Part shown: in pieces, positions 15,075 through 23,094 of the stretch
Layout of the letters: each line of letters begins with the position of its first letter
How positions within the stretch are numbered: the stretch's first letter is position 1
Origin: an uncultured Oscillospiraceae bacterium
GTDB taxonomy: Bacteria > Bacillota > Clostridia > Oscillospirales > Oscillospiraceae
NCBI GenBank assembly: GCA_900763965.1
Contig: CAAFMG010000086.1
Coordinates: 1 to 42,479, forward strand
Direction of reading: 5' to 3'
Length of the DNA: 42,479 nucleotides
The notes under the pieces: model-generated
Told to the model about the DNA's origin: nothing
Database searches by the model: none
Seen by the model: only the letters and a program-made list of their open reading frames with translations
Made by a program: the position numbers and the translations under genes

Positions 15075-16175
15075 ATGGATATTGATCAGATTATTTTGTA
15101 CGCCATGGCCTTTGGTGCGGCTCTGGGCGGCCTGGATCAGATTCTGGGAAACCGGCTGGGCTTGGGCCGGGCCTTTGAAAACGGCTTTCAGCTGCTGGGG
15201 CCGGTGGCCCTGTCCATGGCAGGGATCATCTGTCTGGCGCCCCTGCTGTCTGCCGGATTGGGAGCCGTTGTGGATCCTGTTTGCCGGGTGCTGAATATCG
15301 ACCCAGGTGTGTTCGGCGGCATTCTGGCCATTGACATGGGCGGCTATCCTCTGTCTCTGGAGCTGGCCCGGGAGGAAGTCATGGGACGGTTTTCCGGGAT
15401 TCTGGTGGCTGCGGTGTTCGGCTGCACCGTGGTCTTTACCATCCCCGTGGGACTGAGTACCATGGGGCCGGAGGATCGGGGGGACTTCACCCAGGGGATC
15501 CTGCTGGGCTTTCTGGCCATCCCCGCCGCCCTGGTTGCCGGGGGTCTGACCATGGGCCTGGGACTGGGCCGGATCCTGTGGAACAGCCTGCCCATTTTGC
15601 TGATCTGCCTGGTGCTGGCAGTGGGGATCCTGGGGTTTCCGGAGAAAATGTCCCGGGGCTTTCAGCGCTTTGCTTCTTTTATCCAGATCCTCTCCACCCT
15701 GGGACTGACCCTGGGGGCGGTGAACTACCTGACGGGAAAAACCTGGATCCCCGGAATGCCGCCGCTGATGGAGGCCATGGAAACGGTCTGCGGCATCTGC
15801 ATCGTCATGCTGGGCAGTATGCCTCTGGCAGAGCTTTTTCAGCGGCTGCTGAAAAATCCCCTGGCCAGGATCCAGGCCAAAACCGGCCTCAACGGCGCTG
15901 CCACCACCGGCCTGATGCTGGGGCTGATCAGCGCCACCCCGGCTCTGGCCATGATCCCCCAGATGGATCGCCGGGGGAAGGTGTTCTGCTCTGCCGCCTT
16001 TGTCTGCGCCATTGGTGTATTCGGGGCCCACCTGGCCTTTACCATGAACGCCCAGCCGGGCATGGTAAACGCCCTGCTGGCCGCCAAGCTCACCGGCGGC
16101 ATTCTGGGGGGCGGGATTGCCCTGTTTGCCACCCGGAAGATGGGGAAAGGAATTGACAAAGATATGTTATCGTGA
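15075..16175 (+). CDS. eutH: EutH-type ethanolamine transporter, orphan
   Basis: The 366-residue polytopic membrane protein has about ten to eleven helices. The N-terminus (AFGAALGGLDQILGNRLGLG), the AIDMGGYPLSLELA block and the late AFVCAIGVFGAHLAFTMN stretch match the EutH family, which admits ethanolamine. The ATG at 15075 follows GAGGTGGGAAGA. No other ethanolamine-utilisation gene (lyase, shell proteins, two-component system) is visible in the window. Ethanolamine may therefore serve as a nitrogen or phospholipid source, or the catabolic genes may lie elsewhere. The next gene follows 80 bp later on the same strand. Confidence 0.85.
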   Translation: MDIDQIILYAMAFGAALGGLDQILGNRLGLGRAFENGFQLLGPVALSMAGIICLAPLLSAGLGAVVDPVCRVLNIDPGVFGGILAIDMGGYPLSLELAREEVMGRFSGILVAAVFGCTVVFTIPVGLSTMGPEDRGDFTQGILLGFLAIPAALVAGGLTMGLGLGRILWNSLPILLICLVLAVGILGFPEKMSRGFQRFASFIQILSTLGLTLGAVNYLTGKTWIPGMPPLMEAMETVCGICIVMLGSMPLAELFQRLLKNPLARIQAKTGLNGAATTGLMLGLISATPALAMIPQMDRRGKVFCSAAFVCAIGVFGAHLAFTMNAQPGMVNALLAAKLTGGILGGGIALFATRKMGKGIDKDMLS

Positions 16176-16255
16176 TAATATGGAAGCAATATACGGGGCA
16201 GCCCTCCCCTATGGGGTACTATGGGAACTGCCCCCAGGATAAAGGAGCTTTCGTT

Positions 16256-16750
16256 ATGGCAAGATATGATAAAGCGCAGACCCTGGCCTATCTGGATGAA
16301 CACAAGATTCCCTATGAAAAAATGGAGCACGCCCCGGTGTACACCATGGAGGAAATGGATGCCGCCGGCATCAGCGCCAAGGGCGGCGTGGTAAAGAATC
16401 TGTTCCTCCGGGATGCCAAGGGCAAGCATCACTTCCTGGTGGTGGTTCCTGAGGAAAAGCGGGTGGATCTGGGCAGCCTGTCCGACCAGATTGGTGCCTC
16501 CAAGCTGAGCTTTGCCTCCGCCGAGCGGCTGGAAAAGTATCTGGGGGTGGTGCAGGGTGCCGTGTCTCCCCTGGGTGTCCTCAATGATGAAAATCACGCC
16601 GTGGAGGTGGTCTTCGACCGGGATCTGACCCACGCCGCCAAGCTGGGCATCCACCCCAACGACAACACCGCCACGGTATGGCTGAGCTTCCGGGATCTGA
16701 AGAAGCTCATTGAAGATTTGGGAAATGCGATTTCCTTTATTAAGGTATAA
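16256..16750 (+). CDS. YbaK/ProX-type prolyl-tRNA deacylase
   Basis: The 164-residue protein is of the YbaK/PrdX family, free-standing editing enzymes that hydrolyse mischarged aminoacyl-tRNAs such as Ala-tRNA(Pro). Family features are the EHAPVYTMEEMD opening, the central GGVVKNLFLRDAKGKHHFLVV strand-loop with the conserved lysine, and LGVVQGAVSPLGVLND. The start at 16256 follows AAAGGAGCTTTCG; an upstream in-frame start would overlap the end of eutH and lacks a ribosome-binding site. It may share the eutH transcript. The exact editing specificity is not readable from sequence. Confidence 0.87.
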   Translation: MARYDKAQTLAYLDEHKIPYEKMEHAPVYTMEEMDAAGISAKGGVVKNLFLRDAKGKHHFLVVVPEEKRVDLGSLSDQIGASKLSFASAERLEKYLGVVQGAVSPLGVLNDENHAVEVVFDRDLTHAAKLGIHPNDNTATVWLSFRDLKKLIEDLGNAISFIKV

Positions 16751-16782
16751 GGAACAAGCAAAAAATACCGCCAATGTCATTT

Positions 16783-16811
16783 CGGAGCGCTCCAGGGCGC
16801 TCCGATTTTTT
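16783..16811 (+). terminator. Rho-independent terminator
   Basis: CGGAGCGC and GCGCTCCG form a perfect 8-bp stem followed by ATTTTTT. It ends the eutH-ybaK transcript. Confidence 0.85.
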
Positions 16812-16894
16812 GTGGGAAATTCCCCAGCACCCTGTATGGTGCTGCAATCTTTCGCCGGGCCGACTATGACTCCGCAGCCAGCTTGGGGCAGTTG

Positions 16895-16927
16895 AAAAGC
16901 GCCTGCGGGGAGGCCGCAGGCGCTTTT
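16895..16927. terminator. bidirectional terminator
   Basis: AAAAGCGCCTGCGG and its perfect complement CCGCAGGCGCTTTT surround a 5-base loop. T-runs occur on both strands, so it can end the leftward NSS transporter transcript (stop at 16984) and back up the terminator at 16783. Confidence 0.85.
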
Positions 16928-16983
16928 CGGGGGAGTTTTAAGGAGAGAAGGGAATTATGGTTCCGTGCAGAAACCGTTTTCTT

Positions 16984-18354
16984 TTATTGCAGCACACCAA
17001 AGACGTTCAGCAGAACGATCAGCATGAACAGGGGGATGACAACGGTGATCAGAACCTTCTGGAACTTGCTGATGGGCTTGGCGTTGGTGGGGTTGTTCTT
17101 ATAAAGTTCCTTCGCAAAGGCATTCCAGCCCCAGACCTTGGAAACGAACAGGCAGGTCAGCAGGCAGCCCAGAGGCAGCAGCACATAGCCGGAGAAGCAG
17201 TCGAACCAGTCGTGGAAGTTGTAGTAAGCAATGCCGGTGAAGGAAGGCCAAGGCAGCTTGACATTGGACAGGGGGCCCCAGCCCAGGGAAACCAGGATGT
17301 TACCGGCGAAGATCAGACCGCCGACGAACAGGATCGCCTTCTTACGGCCCATGCCCAGCTTGTCTTCAGCAGTCTTGATGTTGACTTCAAAGAAGGAGAA
17401 CAGGGAGGAGATCACGGCGAAGATAACAGCGATGAAGAAGAAGGAACCAATGATCCGGCCGCCGGGCAGATTGCCGTAAATGCCCGCCATGACCTTGAAC
17501 AGCAGAGAGGGGCCGGCCTGCAGCTCGATGCCTGCACCGTAAGCGGTGGGGATAACAACGAAACCGGCCAGGATGGCGGCCATGGTATCCATGATGGAAA
17601 CCATCAGAGCATCGCCCTTCAGATCGGCGGTGTCGGACATATTGGCGCCCAGGGTGGTGAACAGGCCCCAGCCGATACCAACAGAGAACAGAACCTGAGT
17701 AGCAGCGTCTGCAAAGACCTTAAAGCTGAAGTTTTCGGGAGCGGGCAGCAGATAGTACTTCAGACCCTCCGCAGCACCGGGGGTAACTACACAGGCGTAA
17801 ACGCTGCAGAAAATCAGCAGCACGAACAGGGCGGGCATGATGACCTTGGAGACCTTTTCTGCGATCTCGGTGATGCCGAACAGCAGCATGAACATAACAC
17901 CGACCAACAGGACGAGATCCCAGATGATGGGGGCTACTGGAGCGGAAATAACATTGTTGAAGTATACAGCAGTATCGCCGAATTCACCGCTGAAGATGAA
18001 GTGCATTGCGTACTTCAGAACCCAGCCGCCGACCACGACGTAGTACATATTGATCAGCAGGGTACACAGGTTGGCAATCCAACCGATAAAGGACCACTTG
18101 GGGTTGATCTTCTCGTAAACGGTAACGGTATCGGATCTGCCGTGACGACCGATAGCGGTTTCCATCTCCAGCATGGGGTGGGCCATCAAAATGACAATCA
18201 CAATGTAGGTCAGCAGGAAAATGCCGCCGCCACCCCGATAGGCCAGATAGGGGAACTTCCAAATGTTGCCCAGGCCGATTGCCGCACCGGCGGCAATCAT
18301 GATGTAGCCAAAGCGAGAGCCAAATTCGCCTTTTTTCTTGGTTTTGTTACTCAT
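16984..18354 (-). CDS. sodium-dependent amino acid transporter, NSS (SNF) family
   Basis: This 456-residue symporter uses the sodium gradient to import amino acids or related compounds. The diagnostic first helix reads AAGAAIGLGNIWKFPYLAYR (about residues 20-39), the sodium and substrate site of LeuT/MhsT-like proteins. The usual NGGG that follows reads GGGG here. About eleven to twelve helices follow. The ATG at 18354 lies behind GAAGGGAGAAAAG. It lies downstream of, and on the same strand as, the grdE-grdB genes, separated by 335 bp. Glycine, sarcosine or betaine is therefore an attractive substrate, but only by context. Confidence 0.88.
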   Translation of the reverse strand: MSNKTKKKGEFGSRFGYIMIAAGAAIGLGNIWKFPYLAYRGGGGIFLLTYIVIVILMAHPMLEMETAIGRHGRSDTVTVYEKINPKWSFIGWIANLCTLLINMYYVVVGGWVLKYAMHFIFSGEFGDTAVYFNNVISAPVAPIIWDLVLLVGVMFMLLFGITEIAEKVSKVIMPALFVLLIFCSVYACVVTPGAAEGLKYYLLPAPENFSFKVFADAATQVLFSVGIGWGLFTTLGANMSDTADLKGDALMVSIMDTMAAILAGFVVIPTAYGAGIELQAGPSLLFKVMAGIYGNLPGGRIIGSFFFIAVIFAVISSLFSFFEVNIKTAEDKLGMGRKKAILFVGGLIFAGNILVSLGWGPLSNVKLPWPSFTGIAYYNFHDWFDCFSGYVLLPLGCLLTCLFVSKVWGWNAFAKELYKNNPTNAKPISKFQKVLITVVIPLFMLIVLLNVFGVLQ

Positions 18355-18498
18355 GTTCTTTTCTCCCTTCAGTTTTGAATGTGTGGGGGGATGGAAAATG
18401 ATCACAGCATTTCACGGTCAGAGAAAAGATACTCAAATAGCGATTGCGTTTTTTTGACTTCCGCCTGAAAACAGCACAAAAATTGTACTTTTTGTCTC

Positions 18499-18674
18499 TT
18501 GACAACCGGTGCCTTTTTGCATATCATTGAGGAAGCTTTTGAAATGCGGGGGCGCGTTTCGGAAAGCTCCGGTCGCCGTGAAGCTGCAACTTTACGGCGG
18601 CCATCTTTTCTTTGTCCATTTGATGGACTGCTGTTGGATCTGTTGTTTTGCGGGGTGGGGCTGCCACCCCGCAT
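18499..18674 (+). ncRNA. possible structured RNA or structured leader, grdB-NSS spacer
   Basis: The 335-bp gap holds no convincing gene. A consensus-like promoter on the plus strand (TTGACA 18499-18504, 17-bp spacer, TATCAT 18522-18527) is followed by three hairpins: CGCCGTGAAG/CTTTACGGCG (about 18573-18598), GTCCAT/ATGGAC (18614-18628) and GCGGGGTGG/CCACCCCGC (18652-18674). There is no T-run after the last one. The same hairpins could instead belong to the leftward grdB-NSS transcript. The direction is therefore uncertain. Confidence 0.35.
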
Positions 18675-18689
18675 TGCGATACCAGGAAA

Positions 18690-20003
18690 TTAGTCCTTCT
18701 CAAAAACCGTCTGCTCGGTGACGGGCGTCTGCAAAGCCTTCAGAGCTCTGCGGCAGAGGTTCTCACGGATCTTGTAGGAATCCTCCTCGCTCTGGGTCAC
18801 GTCGCCCAGAGGATAGGGGATACCAACGGCGGGGATGATTCGGTTTGCGCCGATCGTCAGAGAAATGGGAACCACCGTGGCAATGTGAACAACAGGAATA
18901 CCGTACTTCTCGATACCCTTGACCATCGTTGCACCGCAACGCGTGCAGGTGCCTCATGTACTGGTCAGGATAACTGCCTGAACATTCTCCTCCAGCAGAC
19001 GCTTGCCGATGGCGTCGCCGAACTTGGCTGCGGAGCCGGTAGCGGTACCGGTACCGGTGGTGGCTGCGAAGTAGTTTACCAGTTCCCCGAACTCACCGGC
19101 CTTCTCCAGGTTGCGCAGGGCATCCACAGGAACGGCCAGGTTGGGATTTTCCAGAACGAACTGACGGTCATAGCCGCCGTGGACGGTGAAGAAATCCTTC
19201 TTGTCCAGCCGGTCCATACCCTCGATGGAGTAGTAGCCGAACCGGGTGGCGTTGGAGGACTCGATGTGGTCGGGGTTGCCCTGGGGCACCACGCCACTGG
19301 AGGTGACGATGGCGATCTTGGCATGTTTAATATCCTTGACAGGCTCGGCAATGGGAACTCTGTCGAACTTGGGCATGGGCAGATCGGTCTTGAAGGGCTC
19401 GCCGGCCATCTTCTTGAGCAGCATCTTCATGCCGCGGGTTGCACCCCGCTCTTCAGCGAAGTAGTTGACACGGATGCCTCTTTCGTGGTAGCCTTCAATG
19501 TCCGGTCCCAGGATCTCCTGGCCGGTGGCCATCTTCTTGATCAGGTTGACGAAAGCGGGAACGGCCTTGCGCATGGTAGCGGCAGAGTTGCCAGTCTTGA
19601 CCAGGATGACATCCTTCTTGAACATATCTGTGCCGGGGTTTTCTTCATACATACCGGACAGAACGGGGATGCCCAGGCGCTCCTCAACGGCCTTACAGAT
19701 GGTGCCGCAGGCAACGCCGTAGCGGCCTGCATTGAAAGCGGGGCCTGCCACAAACACGTCGGGGTTGTACTGCTTGACCATGTCGCAGATGATATCGGTG
19801 GCCTTTTCCAGGTTCTCACCGAAGTAGTTATCGCCGCAGATGACGGTGGCTACGATCTCATAGTCATCGCCCAGAGCCTTGGCCAGTGCCGTGCCGGGTC
19901 CGATGACCGCTTCCTGAACGGTGGGTTCGTAATGACCCATTTCCTCGCCGCCGATGCCGCCGAAGAACTGGTTCAGATAATGTACGATTCTATATTTAGC
20001 CAT
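18690..20003 (-). CDS. grdB: selenoprotein B subunit of glycine/sarcosine/betaine reductase (GrdB/GrdF/GrdH)
   Basis: Read through the in-frame UGA at 18956-18954, the gene gives one 437-residue protein of normal GrdB length with selenocysteine at residue 350 in TST-U-GTCTRC, the redox motif UxxCxxC of substrate-specific component B. The frame after the UGA continues with GATMVKGIEKYGIPVVHIAT and ends in TPVTEQTVFEKD, so this is neither a pseudogene nor a frameshift. The start at 20003 follows GGGAGGAAGCAAAC, 20 bp after grdE. Component B binds the amino acid substrate and passes the carboxymethyl group to GrdA, yielding acetyl phosphate via GrdC/D. GrdA, GrdC and GrdD are not in the window, so the substrate (glycine, sarcosine or betaine) is left open. 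Confidence 0.93.
18927..18956 (-). promoter_or_regulatory. UGA selenocysteine codon with candidate SECIS hairpin
   Basis: The UGA (18956-18954) is followed 12 bases later by a perfect 6-bp stem CGTTGC/GCAACG (18941-18927 on the minus strand) with a GGU loop. The position and the GU in the apical loop fit a bacterial SECIS element, the signal SelB uses to insert selenocysteine. The lower stem is weak, as is common in clostridial grd genes. Confidence 0.7.
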
Positions 20004-20023
20004 GTTTGCTTCCTCCCTCCGAA

Positions 20024-21310
20024 TTAATAGCCTCTTGCAGCCAGCTTGTTGAAGCCGTTGGCAATGGTGGATGCAATGATGATCTGGATCTCAGCCTCGA
20101 AGGAGCCGTCCTCATTGATACAGCCGGCCCAGCCGCCGATCTGAGATTCAATGTAGTCCTGCATACCGATGACCTTGTCCATGGCGGGGAAATGCAGGGT
20201 CATGTTGCCCTGTCCGCAGGATGCCAGTGCGGTGGCTTCCTCGCAGGTATCCGCCAGAGACTGGGACTTGCCGTCCTTGCCGGGGAACTCGTCGGTGATC
20301 AGGACCACCTTGGTGCCGGCCCGCTCGACCTTGCGGCAGTTCATCATCAGGTCGGTATCGGGGTTGCCGTAGCCTTCCTCGGTGATCAGCACGCCGTCCA
20401 GACCCAGCCAGTTGGTGAACTTGGCCACCATATCGGAGTGGCGCTCCTTGTCGGCCAGGAAGACGTTTTCGTTGGTCAGGATGACACCCATGAAGTTGAT
20501 GGTCTTGCCATGCTGCTTGTAGCACTCGTCAATGACGGGGTTGTGCAGGTGGTGGTAAGTGGTGACCTTATCGCAGGGAGCCACGCAGTTACCGGAAACG
20601 ATGGCACCGTCCATGATCTCGGTGGGGTACATAAAGGTGGGAACGATCTGCTTTGCATCCACGCCGTAGTAGTAGGTATCGTGGAGCAGACCCTGGGACT
20701 GCAGCATGTGGATATAGCCAACCTTGGGCAGATCGGGGTACTGGGCAGCCTGCTCGAAAACGGGCTTGGTCTCGTACACCTCGATGGTGTCCGGCTCCAG
20801 CTCCCGGGCCAGCTCGCCCAGGTAGGTGGCTACCTTCAGACCTGCCATACGGCCGGCCTTTTCGTAAACGTGGGTCTCCAGGCCCTCTCTGGGCTCGATG
20901 ACCACACACAGGTTCACGGTCTTGGAGAAGGGGCAGTAGTCCGCTGCCACACCGCTCATGTCGATGACACCTTCCTGGAAGCCCACGATCCGGCCAACGG
21001 TGACAACCGTCATGCCGTCCAGGGCGTGAGTCCGGCCGCTGCCCACCTGGGGAGATACCTTGCCGATCATACCGGGGAAGATCTCGCCGCCGCTGACCTT
21101 GACCCGGGGCTCCAGTACATCCTTGACGGGAGTGATACGGGTGCGCTCACCGGGGCGGGCGATATCCAGATGGCACTCCAGCAGCTTATCATCTTCCAGA
21201 ACCAGTGCTTCCACTTCTGCCTTGTTGACATACAGCACATGATCCTCGATGTAAGATCTCTGAGCGAACTGAACATCCCGAATTTCAAATTTGCCAAGCT
21301 CTAATTTCAT
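20024..21310 (-). CDS. grdE: component B proprotein of glycine/sarcosine/betaine reductase (GrdE/GrdG/GrdI)
   Basis: The 428-residue proprotein is cleaved in related organisms into two subunits, the new N-terminal cysteine becoming a pyruvoyl group that binds the amino group of the substrate. The cleavage site is conserved: SGNCVAPCDK, with the cysteine at residue 242, the position reported for GrdE of amino-acid-fermenting clostridia. The N-terminus (LELGKFEIRDVQF) and the C-terminal tail (ANGFNKLAARGY) are also typical. The ATG at 21310 follows ACAGGAGGGAGC. A palindrome lies only 24 bp before the start, and several more lie in the leader. It forms one transcription unit with grdB. Confidence 0.93.
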   Translation of the reverse strand: MKLELGKFEIRDVQFAQRSYIEDHVLYVNKAEVEALVLEDDKLLECHLDIARPGERTRITPVKDVLEPRVKVSGGEIFPGMIGKVSPQVGSGRTHALDGMTVVTVGRIVGFQEGVIDMSGVAADYCPFSKTVNLCVVIEPREGLETHVYEKAGRMAGLKVATYLGELARELEPDTIEVYETKPVFEQAAQYPDLPKVGYIHMLQSQGLLHDTYYYGVDAKQIVPTFMYPTEIMDGAIVSGNCVAPCDKVTTYHHLHNPVIDECYKQHGKTINFMGVILTNENVFLADKERHSDMVAKFTNWLGLDGVLITEEGYGNPDTDLMMNCRKVERAGTKVVLITDEFPGKDGKSQSLADTCEEATALASCGQGNMTLHFPAMDKVIGMQDYIESQIGGWAGCINEDGSFEAEIQIIIASTIANGFNKLAARGY

Positions 21311-21333
21311 GTTATGCTCCCTCCTGTTGAATT

Positions 21334-21473
21334 CTTACCGCGATAACATAATTCTAAAAAGAAATGCGATGCCTTGCAGCCGGGGACGTTTTTTATAATG
21401 ACCGCGATAACATAAGTGTCGAAAGAAAGGGCGAAGGTTTCTTCGCGCCGTCCATTTTCATTACCGCGATAAC
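21334..21473. promoter_or_regulatory. three operator palindromes in the grdE leader
   Basis: Sites at 21334-21347 (CTTACCGCGATAAC), 21398-21411 (ATGACCGCGATAAC) and 21460-21473 (ATTACCGCGATAAC) share the core ACCGCGATAAC and lie 64 and 62 bp apart, close to six helical turns. They fall inside the transcribed leader, downstream of the grdE promoter, where bound regulator could loop DNA or block elongation. Confidence 0.75.
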
Positions 21474-21525
21474 TTCCTGGTTCCAATATAACACGATGGT
21501 TTTTCATCGTGTCCCGGGGCATTTC

Positions 21526-21591
21526 TTTATCGCGATTACATTATAACACTTATCGCGATCACCTGCAAGTCTTATTTGTAATCTCGATAAC
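21526..21591 (-). promoter_or_regulatory. grdE promoter with three operator palindromes
   Basis: On the minus strand TTGCAG (21568-21563), a 17-bp spacer and TATAAT (21545-21540) form the promoter. Palindrome CTTATCGCGATCAC (21549-21562) directly abuts the -35. TTTATCGCGATTAC (21526-21539) directly abuts the -10 on its downstream side. GTAATCTCGATAAC (21578-21591) lies nine bases upstream of the -35. The arrangement predicts repression by exclusion of RNA polymerase. Confidence 0.85.
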
Positions 21592-21809
21592 TTTTGTAAA
21601 AATCAAACAGTTTTTTTGCGATCTAACCGATAAAGAAATACCGACACTTGTGAAAGGATGACAAAGGAAGGCCTTTATTTATCAGGATTTCAAATATATC
21701 TATCCGCCGTTTTAATCTATCAGACCATTTTCACCCCCTCTGAAGCAGCACCTTCTTTCGGAAAATCGCTGTTCAAAATTGGATATCGAAACCGAATTTT
21801 TATGCATCA

Positions 21810-21838
21810 TTGACATTTATCGCGATACTCGTTATAAT
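21810..21838 (+). promoter_or_regulatory. grdX-tetR promoter with operator in the spacer
   Basis: TTGACA (21810-21815) and TATAAT (21833-21838) are both perfect sigma-A hexamers 17 bp apart. The palindrome TTTATCGCGATACT (21816-21829) begins immediately after the -35, in the same register as at grdE. This makes autoregulation of the downstream TetR gene very likely. The rest of the 628-bp gap (21592-21809) shows only a weak GCGATCTAAC half-site. Confidence 0.9.
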
Positions 21839-21938
21839 CAACTAAGAAAGTTTAGCCGGTTTCCCCATTTCGGTTGACAACTCCCTGTCCTTGCCGTATG
21901 ATGGGCTATGGTCGGCTGCGAACAGGAGCGTGTTTATC

Positions 21939-22328
21939 ATGTGGAACAGAGAAGATACCATTCTCGTCACCAACAACGATTTTGTGTACAACAAGTACAA
22001 GGACATCTGTCAGGTCGTTCTGGCAGACAGCTACGAGGATGTGCTGATCCGGGTGCGGGATCTGGTGTATGACCGCCACATTCTGCTGACCCATCCCCAG
22101 GCTTCCAGCCTGAAGCCCAACCAGACCCTCTATCGCTCCATTGCGGTATACCCCAAGGGCAAGGAGGACAACACCAAGGACATTCTGCTGATTGAAAAGT
22201 GCCTGGAGGTTTATTACCAGTGGCAGCAGATCGCCCCCTCCCCCAAGTCCTACGCCCCCAATGTGGACAAGGACTTTAAAACCATTGATCTTTCCGTGGT
22301 GGATGAATTCATGCCCCGGATCGGATAA
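21939..22328 (+). CDS. grdX: GrdX family protein
   Basis: The 129-residue soluble protein matches the GrdX family found with glycine reductase operons. It has ILVTNNDFVYNKY near the N-terminus, YEDVLIRVRDLVYDRHILLTHP in the middle and a SLKPNQTLYRSI segment. Its biochemical role is unknown; association with grd genes is the main clue. I start at the ATG at 21939 (ACAGGAGCGTG upstream); an in-frame GTG three codons earlier is too close to the ribosome-binding site. It is the first gene of the rightward pair with the TetR gene and is divergent from grdE-grdB. Confidence 0.85.
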   Translation: MWNREDTILVTNNDFVYNKYKDICQVVLADSYEDVLIRVRDLVYDRHILLTHPQASSLKPNQTLYRSIAVYPKGKEDNTKDILLIEKCLEVYYQWQQIAPSPKSYAPNVDKDFKTIDLSVVDEFMPRIG

Positions 22329-22357
22329 TATACGACAGAGAAATAACGAGGTAAAAA

Positions 22358-23056
22358 ATGAACGAAGAAAACAATACCGGTTCCTATTTCAAGGGACTGA
22401 GCAAGCGGGATTACATTCTCAAGACCCAGGAGATCATCCGCAATGAGGGCCGGGAAGCCGCCTCCATCCGCCGGATCGCCAAGGAAATGAATTGCTCCTC
22501 TGCCAGCCTGTACCGGTATTTTGGAAGCCAGATGGAGCTGATCTACTATGCCGAGCTGGGACAGCTCACCGGCTACATCCGCCGCCTGAACGAGGCCCAG
22601 AAGAACTGGAAAAATGTCTGGGACCGCTATGTAGGCATCTGGGACTGCTACAGCCGGGAAGCCTTCCGCAAGCCGGATGTGTATGACCTGCTGTTCCTGC
22701 GCTCCGAGGTGGAGCACCTGAAGACCTCTATGGAGGAATACTATGAGATGTTCCCCGAGGCCATGCAGGAGACCAACGAGGTTTTCACCTCCATGCTGAA
22801 GCAGAAGCGCTTCTTTGCCCGTGACATGGAGATCTGCAAGCAGTGCGTCCAGGACGGTGCGCTGGACGAATCCGACCGGGAGCGGCTGAACCGGATCTCC
22901 TGCACCCTGTACGAGGGCTACTTCAAGACCATTCTGGATAATCCCCTGACGGAGGAAGAAGTAGATGCCAAGGTAGAGCAGTACATCGCCGATCTGGACT
23001 GGATCGTCATGCACATCGCCAAGGATCTGAAGGGCTACCACGGCTACGGAAAATAG
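22358..23056 (+). CDS. TetR-family transcriptional regulator, probable grd regulator
   Basis: The 232-residue protein has an N-terminal helix-turn-helix (about residues 18-65: ILKTQEIIRNEG, then SIRRIAKEMNCSSASLYRYF) of TetR type and an all-helical C-terminal ligand domain. The ATG at 22358 follows AACGAGGTAAAAA, 29 bp after grdX, so both share the promoter at 21810-21838. The ten copies of a 14-bp palindrome in adjacent intergenic DNA are natural candidates for its operator. The ligand could be glycine, betaine, sarcosine or a derivative, but nothing in the sequence shows which. Confidence 0.88.
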   Translation: MNEENNTGSYFKGLSKRDYILKTQEIIRNEGREAASIRRIAKEMNCSSASLYRYFGSQMELIYYAELGQLTGYIRRLNEAQKNWKNVWDRYVGIWDCYSREAFRKPDVYDLLFLRSEVEHLKTSMEEYYEMFPEAMQETNEVFTSMLKQKRFFARDMEICKQCVQDGALDESDRERLNRISCTLYEGYFKTILDNPLTEEEVDAKVEQYIADLDWIVMHIAKDLKGYHGYGK

Positions 23057-23061
23057 AAACC

Positions 23062-23090
23062 ATTGCCCCCCAGTTTTGGGGGGCAATTTT
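23062..23090 (+). terminator. grdX-tetR terminator
   Basis: ATTGCCCCCC and GGGGGGCAAT form a 10-bp perfect stem with a 6-base loop, followed by a short TTT. It starts five bases after the tetR stop codon. Confidence 0.75.
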
Positions 23091-23094
23091 CGTG

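Noticed and set aside
18690..18953. Separate short gene or pseudogene fragment after the UGA of grdB
   Set aside because: It is in frame with the upstream part, continues the GrdB sequence and follows a selenocysteine motif, so it is one gene.
21481..21515. ACACGATG/CATCGTGT hairpin in the grdE leader as another operator
   Set aside because: It lacks the ATCGCGAT core and its two arms are separated by six bases; it is more likely a leader hairpin just after the start of transcription.
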